Shown one piece after another: positions 46,163-55,633 of a stretch of DNA of 64,000 nucleotides. This DNA is from DAOTKC01 sp035449045 (lineage in GTDB: Bacteria > Bacillota > Clostridia > Christensenellales > CAG-917). The notes beneath the pieces were generated by a model. The model saw only the letters and a list, made by a program, of their open reading frames with translations. It ran no database searches and was not told the origin of the DNA. The stretch is from assembly GCA_035449045.1 (NCBI GenBank), contig DAOTKC010000001.1:74343-138342 (forward strand), read 5' to 3'. The number at the start of each line of letters is the position of its first letter. Positions within the stretch are counted from its first letter, which is position 1. The translations under genes were made by a program, and so were the position numbers.

Positions 46163-47989
46163 TTATTCCAGAAGTATCAGAAACCCCAAAGGCGGGATTT
46201 CCGCCGCTCCTTCCATAAAGGAGCCTGTAAACAGGTCGGTGCCGCCGCGGGTGTGAAGAACCTTGGCGGAGGATGTGCTGTTGACGGCGACGGTCAACCG
46301 TTTGCGGCCGGACTTTCGATAAAAAATCAGCATGTCGGCGCGGCGGTCGAAGACGGTGTCGCCAAGTAGCAGCTCTCGGTGGCGCGTCCTTATATATCCC
46401 AACTTTTTATAAAAGTCAAGTATGTCGCGGTTTTCTCTGCCCCAAGGGTAGGTTTTGCGGTTGGTGGGGTCCTCAAAACCCTCCACTCCGGCCTCGTCGC
46501 CGTAGTAGACGGAGGGAACGCCCGGCAGCGTATATTCCAGCACGGCGGCAAGCTTCAGCCGCGCCACGGCTAGCTCTTTGGCTCTGCCCGAAAGCGCGTA
46601 GGCCGCTTTCTGCGCCTTGGTCATGCCGCCGCCGCCCTGCCCCGAAAGGTAGGTTAAGGCGCGGACGGTGTCGTGGGAGCCGATGAGCGTCATCGATGCG
46701 TCGAGCGCTTCTTTAGGATAGTTTTCGATTATCGGCGTCACTTCATTCTTGAACGCCTGCGCGTCCGACGTCATTAAATAGTTTAAGATGGCGTGCTTGA
46801 AGGGATAGTTCATGACGCCGTCGAGCTGGCCGCCCAAAAGATAGGGGCGCATCGTGCCGTAGCTCACCTTGGTGGAGGCGTCTTCCCAGACCTCGCCCAG
46901 AATATAGCCGTCGGGGTTGATTTCCTTGACTTTCTTTCGGATTAAATCGACGAAATCGGAGGGGAGCTCGTCGACGACGTCGAGCCGCCAGCCCGCCACG
47001 CCCTTTTTCATCCACTTTTCAATGACGCCGCCCTCGCCGAAAATCAGCTTGCGGTAGCCTTCGCTCGACTTGTTGACGGTGGGAACCACCGTTACTCCCC
47101 ACCAGCAGTGGTATTTGTTGGGGAATTTTTCAAAGAAGAACCAGTCCTTATAGGGCGAATCCTCCGACTGATAGGCGCCCACGCCGTCATAGTTGCCCCA
47201 CTTGTTGAAATAGATGCTGTCGGCGCCGGTGTGGTTAAAAACGCCGTCGAAAATAATTTTAATGCCCAGTTTGGCCGCCTCCGAAACCAGCGTTTCCAGC
47301 TCCTCTTCGGTGCCTATAAGCTCGTCGAGCTTTAAATAGTCGCCGGTGTCGTAGCGGTGGTTGGACATCGAGGAAAAAACGGGCGAAAGATAGACGAGCG
47401 TCGTCCCGAGAGATTTAATGTAGCCGAGTTTCTCGGTAATGCCCGAAAGGTTGCCGCCGAAAAAGTCGTCGGCGCGGTAGTCGCGGTTGCTTTCGGCGGT
47501 TTCGGGAAGCTCGAACCAATCCTTATGGAAAGAGCCGCGCCGCTTGGTGAAGGGTATCTCGCGTCCCCGCTTGAAGCGGTCTACGAAAATATGATAAATT
47601 ATGCCGCCTTTCACCCAATCCGGTGTTTTATACCCCGCTTTCGTAACGGTTAACTGCCACATAGGCAAACAATCGCCTGTGGCCGCTGTGCCGTCGGCGC
47701 CTCTGCCGTAGAAAGTTATGCCGGCCTTGGAATGTGTTTCGAAGCGGTATTGCCATATTCCCGCCTCGGGAATAATGAAGCTTCCCTCAAACATCGAAAG
47801 CCCGCGGGTTTCGGGCTTTTTTTCAAGCTCGCGGTAAAAACCTTGGGAGTGTGACGCGCCGTGGGGGCAGAAAAAAACAGTCACCCTCTCGATGTCGAGG
47901 GTGGCGGGACAGGGAAACCTGAGTTTAAAGCTTTCGCCCGCCGCAACTGCGCCTACGGGCGTCTTGTGCACTAATGGATTAAAATACAT
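46163..47989 (-). CDS. Glycoside hydrolase family 13, neopullulanase/cyclomaltodextrinase-like
   Basis: Hydrolyses alpha-glucosidic bonds of starch-, glycogen- or cyclodextrin-type glucans. The 608-residue protein has an N-terminal beta-sandwich (about 1-115), then the GH13 barrel from KGGIIYHIFVDRFKRG, with conserved regions DGVFNHTG (about 248), GWRLDVVDE (nucleophile Asp337), ILGEVWE (acid/base Glu366) and GSHDTVR (Asp440), then a C-terminal beta domain. No signal peptide is visible, so it acts in the cytoplasm, suiting glycogen or imported maltodextrin. Exact specificity is not deducible. It precedes typA by 7 nt. Confidence 0.9.
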   Translation of the reverse strand: MYFNPLVHKTPVGAVAAGESFKLRFPCPATLDIERVTVFFCPHGASHSQGFYRELEKKPETRGLSMFEGSFIIPEAGIWQYRFETHSKAGITFYGRGADGTAATGDCLPMWQLTVTKAGYKTPDWVKGGIIYHIFVDRFKRGREIPFTKRRGSFHKDWFELPETAESNRDYRADDFFGGNLSGITEKLGYIKSLGTTLVYLSPVFSSMSNHRYDTGDYLKLDELIGTEEELETLVSEAAKLGIKIIFDGVFNHTGADSIYFNKWGNYDGVGAYQSEDSPYKDWFFFEKFPNKYHCWWGVTVVPTVNKSSEGYRKLIFGEGGVIEKWMKKGVAGWRLDVVDELPSDFVDLIRKKVKEINPDGYILGEVWEDASTKVSYGTMRPYLLGGQLDGVMNYPFKHAILNYLMTSDAQAFKNEVTPIIENYPKEALDASMTLIGSHDTVRALTYLSGQGGGGMTKAQKAAYALSGRAKELAVARLKLAAVLEYTLPGVPSVYYGDEAGVEGFEDPTNRKTYPWGRENRDILDFYKKLGYIRTRHRELLLGDTVFDRRADMLIFYRKSGRKRLTVAVNSTSSAKVLHTRGGTDLFTGSFMEGAAEIPPLGFLILLE

Positions 47990-48107
47990 CTATCGGCCTA
48001 GTTAAGCCACAAGGGCTGTTTTATCATATGTAAATCGCCCGGTCGCCGCCATGCTCGGGCTCAATTCGTAAGCCTCAAAGCGGGTATAAGCGAAAATATC
48101 CGTTTTC

Positions 48108-49256
48108 TTAGTTTTCTGCCGTTTTGTCGCCGCTCTCTGCCGTTAAGGCGTCCATAATCTTTTTGGCGCGGTTTGCCCGGCCTCGCCTCGCGCCCTCGGA
48201 CGCTACAACGGCCGCGCCGGCAATAAGCACGGCGGTGGCGAGCAGCAGACCGTAGTTGGTAAAGTCGAAATACTCTTTAACCGTGCCGTTCACGACGTCC
48301 CATGCAAGGTCGGGTCGGTCGGTGATTATGGCGTCGGCGCCGTAGAATGCCAGCTCGGAAATATCCTTTTCGTCGTTGACCGTCCAGAACTGCACCAAAA
48401 GGCCGTATTTGTGGGCGTAGTCGATGAACTTTTTGGAGCCGAAGACGGGCACCTCAATCCCCAAGCGCTTGGGAAGCTGGAAGGCGACGTAGGGGATGTC
48501 TTCATTCGACAAATCCTTCCCCGTCAAAAACCAGCCTAAAAACTCTGCGCATTCGCGCTGTCCCGCCGAGCGCATAAGACCGGGCTTGGTGTCGTAGTAG
48601 TCGGATATCTCCTGATGGAATGTGCCGACTATGGCGTTATCCAAAAAGCCAAATTTGAGGAGGGCGTCATGCATAAGGTCGGTGGCAAGCTTGCCGCGCT
48701 CGCCTTCGTCCTTAATCTCTATTATAAACGAAAAATCCAATTTTTCGGCTTGTTTTACCGAAAAAAGATAGTTGAGCACGTCGGAAAATCTCGGAATTTT
48801 TATATCTTGGGGTATATCCTCCCCTTTGAGTTTGAAGTAGGGGCTGCATCCGCAGTCAAAGTAGTCCACCGCCGCGTTCAGCATCGAAAGCTCGGCGTAG
48901 GTGTAGTCCTTGGGATAATACTTTTTCTTGGCGTCACCGTAAACTTCTTCGATGTCGGTCGTTCTGTTCAAGGTGTCGTCGTGAAGGAGAATGAGCTCGT
49001 TATCCTTGGTGAGCCTTAAATCGAACTCGAAAATATCGACTTTATATTCGCGGTTAAGCGTCGCCTCGACGCAGGTCTTAAAGGCTAGCAGCGTGTTTTC
49101 GGGCGCGACCGAGGCGCCCGAGCGGTGCGCCGCAATCAGCGGACGGGGGCCCGGCATACCGTCCCACGCCGCCGCGATTCCGGCGGGAAAGAACGAAAAC
49201 CCGAACGCCGCCAAAAACACCGCTATGTATATTAATATTTTAACGTTCTTTGCCAT
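48108..49256 (-). CDS. Membrane-anchored glycerophosphodiester phosphodiesterase (GDPD family)
   Basis: Hydrolyses glycerophosphodiesters to glycerol-3-phosphate and an alcohol. After an N-terminal hydrophobic helix (about 6-28), the 382-residue protein has the GDPD motifs IAAHRSGASVAPENTLLAF (about 42-60), FEFDLRLTKDNELILLHDDTLNRTT (about 76-100) and the late LLVQFWTVND / DAIITDRPDLA. A second hydrophobic helix near 335-352 leads to a basic tail. The catalytic domain is thus probably extracytoplasmic, held by two helices. GGAAGGA precedes the ATG at 49256. The 118 nt between it and the GH13 gene hold no recognised site. Confidence 0.9.
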   Translation of the reverse strand: MAKNVKILIYIAVFLAAFGFSFFPAGIAAAWDGMPGPRPLIAAHRSGASVAPENTLLAFKTCVEATLNREYKVDIFEFDLRLTKDNELILLHDDTLNRTTDIEEVYGDAKKKYYPKDYTYAELSMLNAAVDYFDCGCSPYFKLKGEDIPQDIKIPRFSDVLNYLFSVKQAEKLDFSFIIEIKDEGERGKLATDLMHDALLKFGFLDNAIVGTFHQEISDYYDTKPGLMRSAGQRECAEFLGWFLTGKDLSNEDIPYVAFQLPKRLGIEVPVFGSKKFIDYAHKYGLLVQFWTVNDEKDISELAFYGADAIITDRPDLAWDVVNGTVKEYFDFTNYGLLLATAVLIAGAAVVASEGARRGRANRAKKIMDALTAESGDKTAEN

Positions 49257-49378
49257 TATCCTTCCGTTTTTTGTCGAGCTTTTGCCGTTTTTACCAGAAA
49301 AATATTAATTTTTATTTTTCAAAACCATGTTTTTTGCCGCGTGCTTTTTATGACTCCGAGATATATTTTTAGCCTTAA

Positions 49379-51802
49379 TTATACAATTCTTTGAATGTTC
49401 CAAATCCTGTCGGCGTATTCGGTGACGGCGCGGTCGGCGGCGAAGATGCCCGCCCTGGCGATATTGACAATCGACATTCTGTTGAAGCGGTCGCGGTCGG
49501 TGTAGACGGCGCCCGCTTTTTTGTGGACGTCGCTGTAACTTCTGAAGTCGGCCAGCACCATATAGCTGTCGGGCGGGCAGTGGTTGCCGATTAAAAGGCT
49601 GTCGGCGATTTCGGAGAAGGACGCTCCGCCTATACCCGTGCGCAGCGAGTCGATGACGGTCTTTAGGCACCTGTCGTTAGCGTAGTAAATCGAGGGGTTG
49701 TAGCCCTTACGATAAAGCTCGGCAACCTCCTCGGCGCGAAGGCCGAACAAGAACATATTCTCGTCGCCCACCGCCTCGTGTATTTCGATGTTGGCGCCGT
49801 CCAAGGTGCCCACGGTGACCGCGCCGTTTATCATGAATTTCATGTTGCCGGTGCCGCTCGCTTCCTTGCCCGCGATGGATATCTGCTCGGATAGCTCGGC
49901 GGCGGGCATGATTATCTCGGCGAGGCTGACGCGGTAGTTTTCCAAAAACACCACTTTGAGCTTGCCCTTTATGTCGGGGTCGTTGTTGACCAGTCTTCCT
50001 ATAAAATAGATGAGTCTTATGACCTGCTTCGTCATATAGTAGGTGGATGCCGCCTTGCCGCCGAAGATGAAGGTGCGCGGCGGGATGTCGAGGTCGGGAT
50101 CCTCCTTGAGCTTGTAATACATGTCGAGGATGTTCAAGGCGTTCAAAAGCTGGCGCTTGTATTCGTGGATGCGCTTGACCTGAATGTCGAAAATGCTCTC
50201 GGGGGAAACGTCGACGCAGTTGCTGTGTCGGATGTATTCGGCGAGGCGGTATTTGTTGGCGAGCTTGATTGACGCCAGCGTGTCCAGCACCTCTTTATTG
50301 TTTTGGAATTTTAAAAGTTCCTCGAGAGCGCAGGGGTCTTTGAGCCACTTGTCGCCGATGAGATCATGCAGCAGTCCGGCGAGCAAGGGGTTGGCCTGCG
50401 CCACCCAGCGGCGGTGCGTTATGCCGTTGGTGACGTTGGTGAACTTCTCGGGGTGCATATTGTAGAAATCTGAGAAAATGTCGTTTTTCAAAATCTCGCT
50501 GTGCAGCGCGCTGACGCCGTTGACGGTGTGGGCGGTGGCGAGGCAGAGATTGGCCATCTTAATTTGGTTGTGCTCCAAAATGGCGTTCTTGGACACCTTG
50601 CCCCAGTCGCCCTTGAAGTGCGCCCAAAGCTCGCCGCAAAGCCGCTGGTTTATCTCGGCGATAATCTGGAAAATGCGCGGCAGCAACGACTGGAACAGCC
50701 CCTGCGGCCACTGCTCGAGCGCTTCCCACATCACGGTGTGGTTGGTGTAGCTTATCACGTTTGTGGTGATTTCCCACGCCTTGTCCCAGTCGTAGCGGTA
50801 TTCGTCCAAAAGAATGCGCATGAGCTCGGGTATGCAGAGCGTGGGGTGGGTGTCGTTGATGTGGATGGCGACTTTTTCGGCGAGGTTGTCGAGCGTCTCG
50901 TTGGTCATGAAATGCCGCCGAACTATCGACTGCATCGACGCCGACACAAAGAAATACTGCTGCTTCAGCCTGAGCGACTTGCCCTCGAAATGGTCGTCGG
51001 CGGGATAGAGCACTTTGGAAATGGACTCCGCCATCGCCTTGGCCTCCATCGCCTTGACGTATTGGCCGCGCGAGAACATCGCCATATCGAAATCGGCACC
51101 CGCGCGCGCCGACCACAGCCTGAGGCGGTTGACCGCCTTGCTGTCGAAGCCCGATATGCTCATATCGTAGGGCACGGCGAGCACGGTGGTATAGTCGCGG
51201 TGGTTGATTTTGAGATATCCGTTGTCCCAAGTTTGGTCGACGATGCCGCCGAAATGCACCTCGTAGACCTCCTCCATGCGGGGTGAAAGCCAGACCGAGC
51301 CCATTTTGAGCCAGTCGTCGGGCTGCTCCATCTGAAGGCCGTCAACCAACACCTGCTTGAATATGCCGTAGTCATACATGATGGAAAATCCCGAAGCGGC
51401 GTAACCCAAGCTCGTCAGCGAGTCGAGATAGGCGGCGGCAAGCCTGCCAAGACCGCCGTTGCCTAAGCCGGGGTCGGGCTCGAGCGGATAGAGCTCGCCA
51501 AGGTCAAAGCCGAGCGCGCGCACCGCTTCTTCGGCGGAATCGGTTATTCCCATATTGAAAAGGTGGTTTTTAAGGGAGCGGCCGAGCAGAAACTCCATTG
51601 ACATATAGTAGACTTGCTTGTCGTTCTCGGCGCGGACTTGTCTTTTGAATTCCAATCTTTTTTCGGTCAGTATATCTCTGATTACCATGCACACAGCTTG
51701 GTATACTTGCGCTTTGCTGGCCTCTTCGGGCTTTACGCCGAAGTTTTTGGCAATCTTATCGGTAAACAACTCCTGCAGCTCGCGCGCGTTTAAACTCTCC
51801 AT
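49379..51802 (-). CDS. glgP: Glycogen/starch/alpha-glucan phosphorylase
   Basis: Phosphorolyses alpha-1,4-glucan ends to glucose-1-phosphate. The 807-residue protein has YYMSMEFLLGRSLKNHLFNMG (about 47), LEPDPGLGNGGLGRLAAAYLDS (about 103), AIHINDTHPTL and the pyridoxal-phosphate lysine signature EASGTGNMKF (about 645). Length is that of bacterial GT35 enzymes. AGGAG lies 10 nt before the ATG. It is last in the glg operon, 37 nt after glgA, coupling glycogen breakdown to synthesis genes. Confidence 0.97.
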   Translation of the reverse strand: MESLNARELQELFTDKIAKNFGVKPEEASKAQVYQAVCMVIRDILTEKRLEFKRQVRAENDKQVYYMSMEFLLGRSLKNHLFNMGITDSAEEAVRALGFDLGELYPLEPDPGLGNGGLGRLAAAYLDSLTSLGYAASGFSIMYDYGIFKQVLVDGLQMEQPDDWLKMGSVWLSPRMEEVYEVHFGGIVDQTWDNGYLKINHRDYTTVLAVPYDMSISGFDSKAVNRLRLWSARAGADFDMAMFSRGQYVKAMEAKAMAESISKVLYPADDHFEGKSLRLKQQYFFVSASMQSIVRRHFMTNETLDNLAEKVAIHINDTHPTLCIPELMRILLDEYRYDWDKAWEITTNVISYTNHTVMWEALEQWPQGLFQSLLPRIFQIIAEINQRLCGELWAHFKGDWGKVSKNAILEHNQIKMANLCLATAHTVNGVSALHSEILKNDIFSDFYNMHPEKFTNVTNGITHRRWVAQANPLLAGLLHDLIGDKWLKDPCALEELLKFQNNKEVLDTLASIKLANKYRLAEYIRHSNCVDVSPESIFDIQVKRIHEYKRQLLNALNILDMYYKLKEDPDLDIPPRTFIFGGKAASTYYMTKQVIRLIYFIGRLVNNDPDIKGKLKVVFLENYRVSLAEIIMPAAELSEQISIAGKEASGTGNMKFMINGAVTVGTLDGANIEIHEAVGDENMFLFGLRAEEVAELYRKGYNPSIYYANDRCLKTVIDSLRTGIGGASFSEIADSLLIGNHCPPDSYMVLADFRSYSDVHKKAGAVYTDRDRFNRMSIVNIARAGIFAADRAVTEYADRIWNIQRIV

Positions 51803-51839
51803 ACAGTCTTTTTCTCCTAAATCGTATATTATATGTTAT

Positions 51840-53258
51840 TCACAAATTTTGGTATATTTTTACGTATTCTTCCGCCGATTTGTTCCATGAAAAGTCTTTT
51901 TTCATGGCGTTCTTCTGAATTGTCTCCCAAACGGCGCGGTCGGAATAGGCCTTTGCCGCTCTCGCCACGGCGTCAAGCATATCTTTACCTTCGTAATTTT
52001 TAAAGGTGAATCCCGTGCCCGTGCCGCTTGCCTCGTCGAAGGGCTCCACGGTGTCTTTCAGCCCGCCCGTCTCGCGCACCACGGGTATGGTGCCGTAGCG
52101 CATCGCTATCATCTGCGAAAGTCCGCAGGGCTCGAACTTGGACGGCATCAAAAAGATGTCGGAACCGGCGTAAATTTGGGAAGCCAAATCGCCGTTGAAG
52201 TTTATAATCGCCTTAAACCGTCCGGGATAGCGCTTTTCGACGTCTCGGAACAGAGTTTCGTATTTCCAGTCGCCCTTGCCGAGCGCCACCATCTCAATGT
52301 CGAGCGCAAGCAGCTCGTCGATGACGGCGGCAATCAGCTCCAGCCCCTTCTGCTCGGTTAGCTTTGATACGAGCGACACAATCGGCCGCTCCTTAGAGTA
52401 AGGCAAATTGACGAGCTCGGCCAGCCCCTTTTTGTTTTCGGCTTTTTTAGCGAGCGAGCGCGGGCCGTAGTTTTGGAAGAGCGCCTTGTCGGTTTGAGGG
52501 TTGTAAAGCTCGGTGTCGATGCCGTTGACAACGCCGAAAATTTTATATTTCCTTGCCGCGAGAATGCTCCCCAAGCCGTAGGAATAAAAGGGGAACTGAA
52601 TTTCCCGGGCGTAGGTGCGCGAAACCGTAGTCACCGCCGCCGCAGATTCTATGCCGCCCTTCATATAGTTGGCGCCGCCATCGAAACGCACCAAATCGGC
52701 CGCCTCGCCCGAAAGCCCCAGTATATCGCCGATAAGAAACTCGCTGTATCTTCCCTGAAACTCGATGTTGTGAATGGTGTAGACCGTCTTAATCGCCTGA
52801 AAGTCCTCTGAAAAGCGGTAGAACACGTCCAAAAAGACGGGCACAAGCGCCGTCTGCCAGTCGTTGCAATGCAAAACATCGGGAATAAACTCGACGAGCC
52901 TCAAGACCTCGCACACCGCCTTGGAGAAAAAGGCGTAGCGCTCGCCGTCGTCGAAGTGGCCGTAGAGGGTGTCGCGCTTGAAGTAATATTCATTGTCGAT
53001 AAAGTAGTAGGTTATGCCGTCGTAGGCCGCCTCGAAGACGCCGCAATACTGCCGACGCCAAGCTAAATCGACGAAAGTCGAGCCTTTGAAGCTCAGAAGC
53101 TGGCGGTAGACGGCGGGGATATCCTTATAGAGCGGCAGAATAACCCTGGCGTCGTGCCCCAGCTTTTTTAAGGCCTTGGGGAGCGAGCCCAGAACGTCGC
53201 CCAGCCCGCCCGTCCTTATGAAGGGCATGGCCTCGGACGCCGCAAACAATATTTTCAT
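51840..53258 (-). CDS. glgA: Glycogen synthase (ADP-glucose dependent, GT5)
   Basis: Extends alpha-1,4-glucan chains from ADP-glucose. The 472-residue protein has the N-terminal nucleotide-sugar loop RTGGLGDVLGSLPKAL (about 15-30), VNGIDTELYNP, and the C-terminal MPSKFEPCGLSQMIAMRYGTIPVVRETGGL (about 368-397). The first position of the N-terminal loop is Arg where E. coli GlgA has the ADP-glucose-contacting Lys15, a variation also tolerated in other homologues. It lies 52 nt after glgD in the glg operon. Confidence 0.96.
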   Translation of the reverse strand: MKILFAASEAMPFIRTGGLGDVLGSLPKALKKLGHDARVILPLYKDIPAVYRQLLSFKGSTFVDLAWRRQYCGVFEAAYDGITYYFIDNEYYFKRDTLYGHFDDGERYAFFSKAVCEVLRLVEFIPDVLHCNDWQTALVPVFLDVFYRFSEDFQAIKTVYTIHNIEFQGRYSEFLIGDILGLSGEAADLVRFDGGANYMKGGIESAAAVTTVSRTYAREIQFPFYSYGLGSILAARKYKIFGVVNGIDTELYNPQTDKALFQNYGPRSLAKKAENKKGLAELVNLPYSKERPIVSLVSKLTEQKGLELIAAVIDELLALDIEMVALGKGDWKYETLFRDVEKRYPGRFKAIINFNGDLASQIYAGSDIFLMPSKFEPCGLSQMIAMRYGTIPVVRETGGLKDTVEPFDEASGTGTGFTFKNYEGKDMLDAVARAAKAYSDRAVWETIQKNAMKKDFSWNKSAEEYVKIYQNL

Positions 53259-53310
53259 TTTTAACCTCCCGAAGCTTAAGCTTCAAGTGAAGTAATTCGT
53301 TTATTTTTTC

Positions 53311-54432
53311 CTAAACCGTCTTATCCTTGGCGATGACCATGGGATAAGTTTCGTAGCCGGCGAGCTTGCGTCCCTCGCGGATTACCACGTTTTTGTCGGT
53401 TATGGTGTAGTCGATGTAGGCGCCGCGCATAATCAAGCCCTTTTCCATGACGATGGAATTCTTGACGACGGCGCCCGCTTCCACGGTGACGCCGCGGAAG
53501 AGTATGCTGTTTTCGACGGTGCCGTCTATGACGCAGCCGTCGGCGACCAGCGAGTTTTTAAGGCCGGCGTTATTTAAATATCTCGTCGGCACGCTGTCCT
53601 TGATCTTTGTCAGTATGCTTCCCTTTTTATAGAACAGGTCATAGCGGATATCGGCATCGAGCAGCTCCATGCTGTGCTTGAAGTAGGCGGGGATTCTGTC
53701 GATTACGGCGACATAGTCCTTAATTTCGTAGGACATAATCTTAAACTCTCCCAAGCTTTTTTGGATTATATCCTTCTCGAAGTCAATAAAACCGCGGGCG
53801 TAAGCGTTGTCGACAAGGGTAATCAAAAGGTCTTTTTTAATGAAGTAAATGCCGAGATTGATTAATTCCTCGGGCCCGCCGCTCTCACTCGTCACCGCGA
53901 AGCGCGAATCAATGACCCTGCCCGCCGAGTCGGTTTCTATTATGTTTTTTTTGGGGTTGAGCTCGTCCGTCTTGTAAGTCAGCATCGATATGTCGGCGCC
54001 AGTCTCGAAATGGAAGTTTTCGAGCTCGTTAAAATCCAAACTCGTCACGATGTTGGCGGGCGTCAGCAGCACATAGGGCTCCTTGGAGGAAATCAAAAAG
54101 CTTCTAAGGGAATACAGCGCGTCGATTTTGCCTTTATAGACCTCGTGCAATGTATTCAAAACGAAGGGCGGAAACACCGTTATGCCGCCGTTTTTGCGGT
54201 TTAAATCCCAGTCGCGGCCCATTCGGATGTGGTCCATCAGCGAGTTGTAGTTGTTTTTGGTGACGATGCCGACCTTGGTTATGCCCGCCGCCACTAAGTT
54301 GGAAAGCGTGAAGTCGATGAGGCGGTAGCGGCCGCCGAAGGGCATCGACGCCGTGGTGCGGTGTATGGAAAGGTCGTTTAACTGGCTGTCGTTGTCGCTC
54401 GCGAAAATGACGCTCATAGCGCGGTTGCTCAT
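53311..54432 (-). CDS. glgD: Glucose-1-phosphate adenylyltransferase subunit GlgD
   Basis: Second, GlgC-like subunit of ADP-glucose pyrophosphorylase in Bacillota. The 373-residue protein keeps the fold (GGRYRLIDFTLSNLVAAGITKVGIV; C-terminal left-handed beta-helix with GTVENSILFRGVTVEAGAVVKNSIVM), but lacks the GGxGxRL nucleotide loop of GlgC, which is replaced by ASDNDSQLND. It is thus probably a non-catalytic partner that modulates GlgC, as in B. subtilis. It starts 1 nt after the glgC stop. Confidence 0.95.
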   Translation of the reverse strand: MSNRAMSVIFASDNDSQLNDLSIHRTTASMPFGGRYRLIDFTLSNLVAAGITKVGIVTKNNYNSLMDHIRMGRDWDLNRKNGGITVFPPFVLNTLHEVYKGKIDALYSLRSFLISSKEPYVLLTPANIVTSLDFNELENFHFETGADISMLTYKTDELNPKKNIIETDSAGRVIDSRFAVTSESGGPEELINLGIYFIKKDLLITLVDNAYARGFIDFEKDIIQKSLGEFKIMSYEIKDYVAVIDRIPAYFKHSMELLDADIRYDLFYKKGSILTKIKDSVPTRYLNNAGLKNSLVADGCVIDGTVENSILFRGVTVEAGAVVKNSIVMEKGLIMRGAYIDYTITDKNVVIREGRKLAGYETYPMVIAKDKTV

Positions 54433-54433
54433 C

Positions 54434-55633
54434 TCAGTTCCCTCCTATCATCTGGTTGGCGGCGATTACTTCGCCCTCTTTGACGGTGTATCCGGGCGCG
54501 ACGACGGCTATCTCCCACTCGCCCGAAACCGGCGCGGCCAGCGTCTCGCCGACCTTGGCTCCCTTCTCTATGACGGCGTCCCAGCCGATTATGGCGTGGC
54601 GCACCTCGGCGCCTTCGGCAATCTCCGCCGAAGGCATGATGATGGAATCGTAAATCTTGGCGCCCTTGCCTACCACCGAGCCGTGGAAAATAACCGAGTT
54701 CTCCACCGTGCCGTCGACGACGCAGCCTTCGCTTATTATCGAGTTCTTGACGGTGGCGTTGAATCCCACGAAATGGGGCGGTTCGGCGATGTTCCTGGCG
54801 TAAATCCTCCAGTTGCGGTCGTTGAGGTTAAGCCCCGCCGTCGCCGAAAGAATGTCCATGTGCGCTTCCCACAGGCTGGAGATGGTGCCGACGTCTTTCC
54901 AATAGCCCTCGAAAGGATAGGCAAACATCCTCTCGCCGTTTTTGAGCATGGCGGGAATTATGTTTTTGCCGAAGTCGTTCTGAGAAGATTTTTCGGACTC
55001 GTCCTCGATCAAATATTGCTTTAATTTCTGCCAGTTGAAAATGTAGATGCCCATCGACGCCTTAGTGCTCTTGGGCTTCTTCGGCTTTTCTTCAAATTCG
55101 TAAATGGCGCCGTCGTCTTTGGTGTTCATGATTCCGAAGCGCGGCGCCTCCTCGATGGGAACTTCCAACACCGCTATCGTGCAGTCGGCGTTGTTTCCCT
55201 TGTGGAACTTGAGCATCTTGGAGTAGTCCATCTTGTAGATGTGGTCGCCCGACAGAATCAATACATATTCGGGGTCGTAACGGTCGATAAAGTCGATGTT
55301 CTGGTAAATGGCGTTAGCCGTGCCCTTATACCACTCGCCCGATTTGGCGCGCATGAAGGGCGGCAGAACGTAGATGCCGCCGCTCAGTCGGTCGAGGTCC
55401 CACGGCTGGCCGTTGCCTATGTATTGATGGAGCTCGAAGGGGCGGTATTGCGTCAGCACGCCTATCGTGTCAATGCCCGAGTTAACGCAGTTGGAGAGGG
55501 TAAAGTCGATAATGCGGTATTTGGCGCCGAAAGGGACGGCGGGCTTGGCGACGTCGTTTGTCAAGACGCCCAGACGGGTGCCCTGCCCTCCCGCGAGCAG
55601 CATCGCCACGCATTCCTTTTGGTTGATTTTCAT
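54434..55633 (-). CDS. glgC: Glucose-1-phosphate adenylyltransferase, catalytic subunit
   Basis: Makes ADP-glucose and PPi from glucose-1-phosphate and ATP, the committed step of glycogen synthesis. The 399-residue protein has [25 protein letters not shown] (about 12-36), [13 protein letters not shown] (about 128), [10 protein letters not shown] and a C-terminal beta-helix with [11 protein letters not shown]. Its ATG overlaps the glgB stop (ATGA), and glgD follows at once. Confidence 0.97.
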   Translation of the reverse strand: MKINQKECVAMLLAGGQGTRLGVLTNDVAKPAVPFGAKYRIIDFTLSNCVNSGIDTIGVLTQYRPFELHQYIGNGQPWDLDRLSGGIYVLPPFMRAKSGEWYKGTANAIYQNIDFIDRYDPEYVLILSGDHIYKMDYSKMLKFHKGNNADCTIAVLEVPIEEAPRFGIMNTKDDGAIYEFEEKPKKPKSTKASMGIYIFNWQKLKQYLIEDESEKSSQNDFGKNIIPAMLKNGERMFAYPFEGYWKDVGTISSLWEAHMDILSATAGLNLNDRNWRIYARNIAEPPHFVGFNATVKNSIISEGCVVDGTVENSVIFHGSVVGKGAKIYDSIIMPSAEIAEGAEVRHAIIGWDAVIEKGAKVGETLAAPVSGEWEIAVVAPGYTVKEGEVIAANQMIGGN

